Positions 57,476-64,000 of a stretch of 64,000 bases of DNA are shown here, in pieces. The DNA comes from Cyrtodaria siliqua (lineage: Eukaryota; Mollusca; Bivalvia; Adapedonta; Hiatellidae), in NCBI GenBank assembly GCA_037043455.1, contig JAWPHD010000239.1, positions 434,001 to 498,000 of the forward strand, in the 5' to 3' direction. The notes beneath the pieces were generated by a model, which was not told the DNA's origin, made no database searches, and saw nothing but the letters and a program-made list of their open reading frames with translations. Made by a program: the position numbers and the translations under genes. Within the stretch, counting starts at the first letter, position 1. Every line of letters starts with the position of its first letter.

Positions 57476-57796
57476 GAAACGGGAGGCAATTTGGATGACC
57501 AAGTATTTTGCAATTTTCGACTTAATGTCAAATGGCTGTTGTTAATTGAGGATTTGTTCATATTGTTGATGCAATGAATAGTTAAGTTGCTTGATTATCT
57601 GACATTTTGAAGTAATACAAATATCAGTTCTGCTGTCAGTTGTATATTATTGAATAAATATGAATTTCAATCACAAAAACAAAGTACTTCTTTTTTTAAC
57701 CACACATCAATGATTGTTGATTTATTTGTCATATCAGACTTGGCTAGTTTTTCCTACCAACGTTTTTCATGATCTAGACTTTAACCCGGGGGCCCC

Positions 57797-58185
57797 GTTT
57801 GGTCACGGGGCAAAGAATAGGGCCACCGCAGATCCCTTTGGAGGGGTAGGCAGAGGGGTAGAATCCCCCCAAATTCATGTTCATTTTATCATTAAAGGTC
57901 TTTATCATGATCCCTGCATTGTTTTAGGTGCCATCTCGCTCGCATCAAAAGAGCAGTGGCAGAAAAACTATAAACGTGGCTCCAGCGTAAATGGAGTTTC
58001 TAAGATAAAATTTGCAGTAACTCTGCAGTTCAGGGTGAGAAGGTTCTAGGCCCATTTTCTATTTTTTATCTCGATGTATATGGAGGATGAGCCTGGCATG
58101 TTCATGCCTGTTAGACGCCATATAACCTTTCATGTGTTGGTGCGCCTTAAAACCCAATTCAATTAAATTCAATTAACTAGAAGTG
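57797..58185 (+). mobile_element. Dispersed repeat of about 400 bp (copy 2)
   Basis: Same ordered phrases as 52909-53315, with a short deletion after CCCCAAATTCATGTTCATTT TATCATT. It ends in CAATTCAATTAAATTCAATT. Confidence 0.85.
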
Positions 58186-58249
58186 ACACACACCATTTAT
58201 ATGAACTTGTTGATTTAAAAGGTACTAGCCAAAACTTCCAGTCTGGCTT

Positions 58250-58640
58250 TTACATGTTTATCTGGCACAGTAGATGTGTTTCCATTCTGGTTATATATAT
58301 TTATCTATCACAGAAGATTTGTATTCGTGTTTATCACAGACGTTGTGTATCGACTCTGGCTTTATATGTTTATCTATCACAAAAGATTTGTATCCAGTCT
58401 GGTTATACATGTTTATCTATCACAGAAGATTTGTATTTAGTCTAGTTATACGTGTTTATCACAGACGTTGTGTATCGACTCTGGCTTTACATGTTTATCT
58501 ATCACACTGGTTATACATGTTTATCTATCACACTGGTTATACATGTTTATCTATCACAAAAGATTTGTATCCAGTCTGGTTATACATGTTTATCTATCAC
58601 AGAAGATTTGTATCAAGTCTGGATATACATATTTTTTAAT
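58250..58640. repeat. 43-bp-type tandem array, left part
   Basis: The units contain TATCACAGAAGATTTGTATC CAGTCTGGTTATACATGTTT and variants. The same repeat resumes at 62757, so the two blocks are probably one array separated by later insertions. Confidence 0.88.
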
Positions 58641-58659
58641 CAGATTTTCCTTGGTTATT

Positions 58660-59195
58660 AGATTAGGAATGAGATATTGCAATGGAAATGAAGCTTGGGA
58701 TTGCATTTGGGGACACTGGGGTCAAGGTCACTGTTACTAAAAATAGACAAACGGTTTCTGCTTAATAACTTTTGTTAGGAATGAAGTATTGTGATGAAAC
58801 TTTCAGGGTAAATAGCTTATATGGAAAGAAGCTTGGGTCACTGGGGTCAAAGTCACTGTTACTAAAAATAGAAAAAAATTCCGCTCAATTACTTTTGTTA
58901 GAAATGAGATATTGCGATGAAACTTGCAGGGTAGGTAGCTTATATCAAAGGGAAGTTTGGGATTGCACTTGGGGTCACTGGGTCAAGGTCATTGATACTA
59001 AAAATGTTTCCGCTCAATAATTTGAGTTCGGAATGAGATATTAAAACGAAACTTGCTGTAAATGTATTTTATATGGAAAGGAAGCTTGGGATAATTGATT
59101 GCATTTGGGGTCAAGGTCACTGTTACTCAATTACTGACTTAGGAATGAGATATTTCAACGAAACTTGCTGTGCATGTAGCTTATATTTGCCTTAA
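58660..59195. repeat. Four to five copies of a 110-130 bp repeat
   Basis: Shared phrases are GGAATGAGATATTGCAATGG, AAGCTTGGGATTGCATTTGG, GGTCAAGGTCACTGTTACTA and AAAATAG. It is probably the core of another tandem-cored element. Confidence 0.75.
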
Positions 59196-59360
59196 TTACT
59201 AACAAATCTTTTCTTTCTTTACAGTCCTTTTACTGTGTATACATTTATGTTTGTGATTCACATGTCATTCTGTTTATTCTGTATTGTACACTTTTATGTC
59301 AGTCTATATCACTTTTATGCAAGAACTTCAACTACTTAATATATGTAATTTGCTGTTTTT

Positions 59361-60930
59361 TTAGCTCTACTGGCCAAGGGCCAGCAGAGCTTATGGGATG
59401 GCGAGTTGTCCGTCGTCCGTCCATCCGTCGTTAACTTTTGTCTCGTTAAGACAATAGGGCCTTCATTTTTCCTCCGATCTTTACCAAACTTTAACAGGTT
59501 GTTAATATCAATGAAAGCTCGGACAAGTTCGAAAACTAGCCAGATCGGACCAGTAACATCGGAGTTATGGCCCTTGATTTAGTTAAAAATGCTATATTGT
59601 TATATTTTGTCTCGTTAAGACGATAGGGCCTTCTTTTTTCATCCTATCTTTACCAAACTTTACCACATTGTTAATATCAATGAAAGCTCGGACAAGTTCG
59701 AAAACCAGCCAGATTGGACCCGTAACAGCGGAGTTATGGTCCTTGATTTAGTTAAAAATGCTATATTGCTATATTTTGCCTCGTTAAGACGATAGGGCCT
59801 TCATTATTCATCCTATATTTAGCAAACTTTACCACATTGTTAATATCAATGAAAGCTTGGACAAGTTTGAAAAACAGCCATATCGGACTAGTAACAGTGG
59901 AGTTATGGCCCTTGATTTAGTTAAAAATGCTGTATTTTGCCTCGTTAAGACGATAGGGGCTTCATTGTTCATCAAACTTTACCACATTGTTAATATCAAT
60001 GAAAGCTTGGACAAGTTCGAAACCAGCCATATCGGACTAATAACAGTGGAGTTATGGCCCTTGATTTAATTAAAAATGCTATATTTTGCCTCGTTAAGAC
60101 AATAGGGGCTTCATTGTTCATCCGATCTTTACCAAACTTTATCAGATTGCTAATGTCTTTGAAGCTCGAACAAGTTCGAAAACCAGCCTATCGGACCAGT
60201 AACAGCGGAGTTGCGGCCCTTGATTTAGTTAAAATTGCTATATTTTGCCTCGTTAAGACGCTAGGGGCTTCATTGTTCATCCGATCTTTACCAAACTTTA
60301 TCAGATTGTTAATATCAATGAAAGCTCATACAAGTTCGAAAACCATTCATATTGGACCAGTAACAGCGGAGTTGTGGCCCTTGATTTAGTTCAGAATGCT
60401 ATATTTTGCCTCGTTAAGACGATAGGGGTTTCATTGTTCATCCGATCTTTACCAAACTTTATCAGATTGTTAATATCAATGAAAGCTCGGACAAGTTCGA
60501 AAACCAGCCAGATTGGACCAGTAACAGCGGAGTTATGGCCCTTGATTTTGTTAAAAATGCTATAATTTGCCTCGTCATATGATAGGGCCTTCATGCATCT
60601 GATCTTTGCCAAACTTTACCAGATTTTATGACTTTCTTTTTTTTATATATATATTTTTTTAGTTTGTTTTGTTTGTTTTTTTAGCTCTGTGTTGGACCAG
60701 TCGGACCAGTAACAGAGGAGTTATGGCTCTTGATTTAGTTAAAAATTCATTTTTCATCTGATCTTTACCAAACTTTACCAGATTCTTTAGTTATGGCCCT
60801 TGATTTAGTCAAAAAGATGTTTTTTGGCCGAAACTTTCAAAAAAAACGTAAATGGCAGTCACTCGCTTCATTGATGTTATAAGAGCCATGTTAGCCAGTA
60901 GAGCGTCCACAGGCCCTCTTGGGCCTGTTG
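59361..60930 (-). mobile_element. Family 2 Helentron-like element, complete
   Basis: In the plus-strand view it begins TTAGCTCTACTGGCCAAGGG CCAGCAGAGCTTATGGGATG and ends TTAGCCAGTAGAGCGTCCAC AGGCCCTCTTGGGCCTGTTG TT. The inner GCTCTACTGGC and GCCAGTAGAGC are inverted. The interior has seven or eight units of 150-180 bp (CTCGTTAAGACGATAGGGCC, TTTACCAAACTTTA, GAAAGCTCGGACAAGTTCGA, GGAGTTATGGCCCTTGATTT). Confidence 0.85.
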
Positions 60931-62755
60931 TTAGCTCTACTGATCAGAGATCCGCAGAGCTTATGCCGTGGTGCGGCGTCCGTCAGTCCGCCTGTCCGCC
61001 CGTAAACTTTTATTTGTAGCGACTACTCCTCTGAAACTACTGGATGGATATTCATGAAACTTTACAGAAATGTTGCCCATGAAGTCTAGTTGATTCTAGC
61101 AAAAATTCATGTTGATGTGAAATCCAAGATGGCCGCCAAAGCTAAAAATAGATTTTTAAAATACAAGTTTGTAGAGACTACTTCTTGAAAACTATAAGTG
61201 ATATTGATATGGGACTTTTCTAAAATGATCAGCATGACATGATGTTTGTCCTTGTCAAAAATCGTTTTGATTCGACGTTAAACATGGCTGCAAGCGGCCA
61301 TCTTTTTTTACATTGAGTTATATAGTAAAAACTTGTAGCGACTACTTCTCTGAAACTACTTGGCGGATTTTCATGAAACTTTACAGGAATGTTGCTCTTG
61401 ATGTCTAATTGATCCTAGCAAAATTTCAGATCGGCCAGAAATTTAAGATGGCCGCCACAGCTAAAAATAGATTTTTAAAAATAAGTTTGTAGCGACTACT
61501 TCTTGAAAACTATAAGTGATATTGAGATGGGACTTTTTCTAAAATGATCGGCATGACATGATGTTGATCCCAGTCGAACATTATTTTGATTCGATGTTAA
61601 ACATGGCTGCCAGTTTTATAGTAAAAACTTGTAGCGACTACTCCTCTGAAACTACTTGACGGATGTTCATGAAACTTCACAGGAATGTTGCTCTTGATGT
61701 CTAGTTGATCCTAGAAAAATTTCAGGCTGACCAGAAGTTCAAAATTTTAAGTTTGTAGCGAATACTTATTGAAAACTATGATATGGGACTTTTTCTAATA
61801 TAACATGATGGTTATCCGAGTCGAACATTATTTTGATTCGACATTTAACATGGCTGCCAGTGGCCATCTTTGTTTACATAGAGTTATATAATGAAAACTT
61901 GTAGCGACTACTCCTCTGAAACTACTTGACGGATTTTCATGAAACTTCACAGAAATGTTGCTCTTGATGTCTAATTGATCCTAGCAAAATTTCAGGTCGG
62001 CCGGAAATTCAAGATGGCCGCCATGGCTAAAAATAGATTTTCAAAATACAAGTTTGTAGCGACTACTTCTTGAAAACTATAAGTGATATTGATATGGGAC
62101 TTTTTCTAAAATGATCAGCATGACATGATGGTTATTCAAGTCGAACATTATTTTGATTCGACGTTAAACATGGCTGCCAGTGGCCATGTTTGTTTACATA
62201 GAGTTATATAATGAAAACTTGTAGCGACTACTCCTCTGAAACTACTTGACGGATTTTCATAAAACTTCACAGGAATGTTGCTCTTGATGTCTTATTGATC
62301 CTAGCAAAATTTTAGGCCGGAAATTCAAGATGGCCGCCATGGCTAAAAATAGATTTTCAAAATACAACTTTGTAGCGACTACTTCTTGAAAACTATAAGT
62401 GATATTGATATGGGACTTTTTCTAAAATGATCAGCATGACATGATGGTTATTCAAGTCGAACATTATTTTGATTCGACGTTAAACATGGCTGCCAGTGGC
62501 CATGTTTGTTTACATAGAGTTATATAATGAAAACTTGTAGCGACTACATCTCTGAAACTACTTGACGGATTTTCATAAAACTTCACAGGAATGTTGCTCT
62601 TGATGTCTAATTGATCCTAGCAAAATTTCAGGTCGGCCGGAAATTCAAGATGGCCACCACGGCTAAAAATAGATTTTCAAAAAACCAGTTTGTAGCGACT
62701 ACTTCCTGAAATCAAAATCAATCAGTAGAGCTTCAAGGTCATTGACCTCTTGTTT
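60931..62755 (-). mobile_element. Family 1 Helentron-like element, complete, abutting the family 2 element
   Basis: In the plus-strand view it begins TTAGCTCTACTGATCAGAGA TCCGCAGAGCTTATGCCGTG and ends AATCAGTAGAGCTTCAAGGT CATTGACCTCTTGTTT. It holds about five 320-bp units, one partly deleted near 61615-61800. Its 3' tip touches the 5' end of the family 2 copy with no intervening bases. Confidence 0.88.
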
Positions 62756-62756
62756 T

Positions 62757-63850
62757 TAATCTATCACAGTAGATTTGTTTCCAGTCTGGTTATACATGTT
62801 TATCACTCACAGTAGATTTTTATTCAGCCTAGGTGTAGATGTGGTTATCAGTCACAGTAGATTTGTATCCAGCCTAGGTGTACATGTGGTTATCTGTCAC
62901 AGTAGATTTGTATTCAGTCTGTTTATACGCTTATTTGTCACAGTAGATGTGTATCCAGTCTGGTTATACATGTTTATCAATCACAGTAGATTTGTATTCA
63001 ACCTAGGTGTACATGTGGTTATCTGTTACAGTAGATTTGTATTCAGTCTGTTTATAAGCTTATTTGTCACAGTAGATGTGTATCCAGTCTGGTTATACAT
63101 GTTTATCAATCACAGTAGATTTGTATTCAGCCTAGGTGTACATGTGGTTATCTGTCACAGTAGATTTGTATTCAGTCTGTTTATACGCTTATTTGTCACA
63201 GTAGATGTGTATCCAGTCTGGTTATACATGTTTATCAATCACAGTAGATTTGTATTCAACCTAGGTGTACATGTGGTTATCTGTTACAGTAGATTTGTAT
63301 TCAGTCTGTTTATAAGCTTATTTGTCACAGTAGATGTGTATTCAGTCTGGTTATACATGTTTATCAATCACAGTAGATTTGTATTCAGCCTAGGTGAACA
63401 TGTGGTTATCTGTCACAGTAGATTTGTATTCAGTCTGTTTATACGCTTATTTGTCACAGTAGATGTGTATCCAGTCTGGTTATACATGTTTATCAATCAC
63501 AGTAGATTTGTATTCAGCCTAGGTGTACATGTGGTTATCTGTCACAGTAGATTTGTATTCAGTCTGTTTATAAGCTTATTTGTCACAGTAGATGTGTATC
63601 CAGTCTGGTTATACGCTTATTTGTCACAGTAGATGTGTATCCAGTCTGGTTATACATATTTATCAATCACAGTAGATTTGTATTCAGCCTAGGTGTACTT
63701 GTGGTTGTCACAGTAGGTTTGTATTCAGACTGGTTATACAGGTTTATCTGTCACAGTAGATTTGTATATTCAAAATAAGTACATGTGGTTATCAGTCACA
63801 GTAGATTTGTATATTCAATCTGGTTATACATGTATATTATACCTCATTTG
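62757..63850. repeat. 43-bp tandem array with 129-bp higher-order repeats, right part
   Basis: GTGTATCCAGTCTGG starts at 62949, 63078 and 63207, steps of exactly 129 bp (three 43-bp monomers). Alternate blocks share variants (TTCAACCTAGG with TCTGTTACAG, versus TTCAGCCTAGG with TCTGTCACAG), suggesting a 258-bp level. A 285-codon open frame runs through it because 129 is divisible by three. Confidence 0.9.
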
Positions 63851-64000
63851 TATATTCCACTCTTTGTTTAATGTGACGTCATCCGGTCCATAGAGTTGCA
63901 TATTGACCGGGCGCCCGGTCCGATAGCTATATTAACGGACATGTAAAAAAACCGACGTCAACATAAATCATAAAACGTATTGCTTTAATTTGTTGGTCAG
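63851..64000. other. Window end, nothing recognised
   Basis: Short unique-looking sequence after the array. Confidence 0.4.

Noticed and set aside
62775..63632. 285-codon hydrophobic open frame that looks like a multi-pass membrane protein
   Set aside because: It follows the 129-bp higher-order repeat exactly; the repeat length is divisible by three and the unit lacks stops. No homology is recognised.

Overview
The window is eukaryotic nuclear DNA, almost certainly from a bivalve mollusc. It is AT-rich and holds two intron-rich animal genes with GT-AG introns. Dispersed elements carry long tandem cores, an (ACGG/ACAG)n stretch and a terminal hairpin, like the pearl/DINE-type elements known from oysters. 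There are no operons, ribosome binding sites or bacterial features. The species cannot be named from the sequence alone.

Two genes are complete and divergent. CDKAL1 (minus strand, 34584 down to 7844) is a tRNA N6-threonylcarbamoyladenosine methylthiotransferase. I resolve 13 coding exons whose phases all join, giving 549 residues. The C6orf62 orthologue (plus strand, 41811 to 55502) has six coding exons giving 229 residues, the same length as I recall for human. About 7.2 kb separates the two start codons. The functions are not known to be linked, but both human genes lie in 6p22.3, so the pairing may be a remnant of old linkage.

Layout: 1-6442 is a 320-bp tandem array of one mobile-element family. 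6443-7843 is CDKAL1 3' flank. 7844-34584 is CDKAL1, whose introns hold MITE-like elements, SINE tails and several large tandem arrays. 34585-41810 is the intergenic region with another copy of the 320-bp element carrying a nested MITE. 41811-55502 is C6orf62. 55503-57110 is a tandem array in its presumed 3' UTR. 57110-64000 is repeats: a 43-bp higher-order array split by two mobile elements lying end to end.

Main discovery: many tandem arrays here are built from the edges of the two genes' own exons. The repeated unit spans an exon-intron junction and so copies the splice site. CDKAL1 exon 2 (acceptor, about 53 copies of 55 bp), exon 3 (donor, 12 copies of 61 bp), exon 12 (donor, about 200 copies of 17-18 bp) and exon 11 (acceptor, 2 copies) show this. 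So do C6orf62 exon 2 (acceptor, 2 copies), exon 5 (acceptor, 3 copies), possibly exon 4, and the stop-codon end of exon 6 (about 28 copies). The real splice sites therefore sit beside rows of near-identical decoys. Seven or eight of 19 coding exons is too many to look like chance, and I know of no named process that predicts it.

Three element families (with ends at 36268, 59361 and 19097) share one plan: a 5' end close to AACAAGAGG, short subterminal inverted repeats, tandem cores, and a 3' hairpin followed by CTAA. This suggests a Helitron/Helentron-like non-autonomous group. In the first family the 5' end contains a perfect AGGTCA-N-TGACCT palindrome, the form of a nuclear-receptor IR-1 site.
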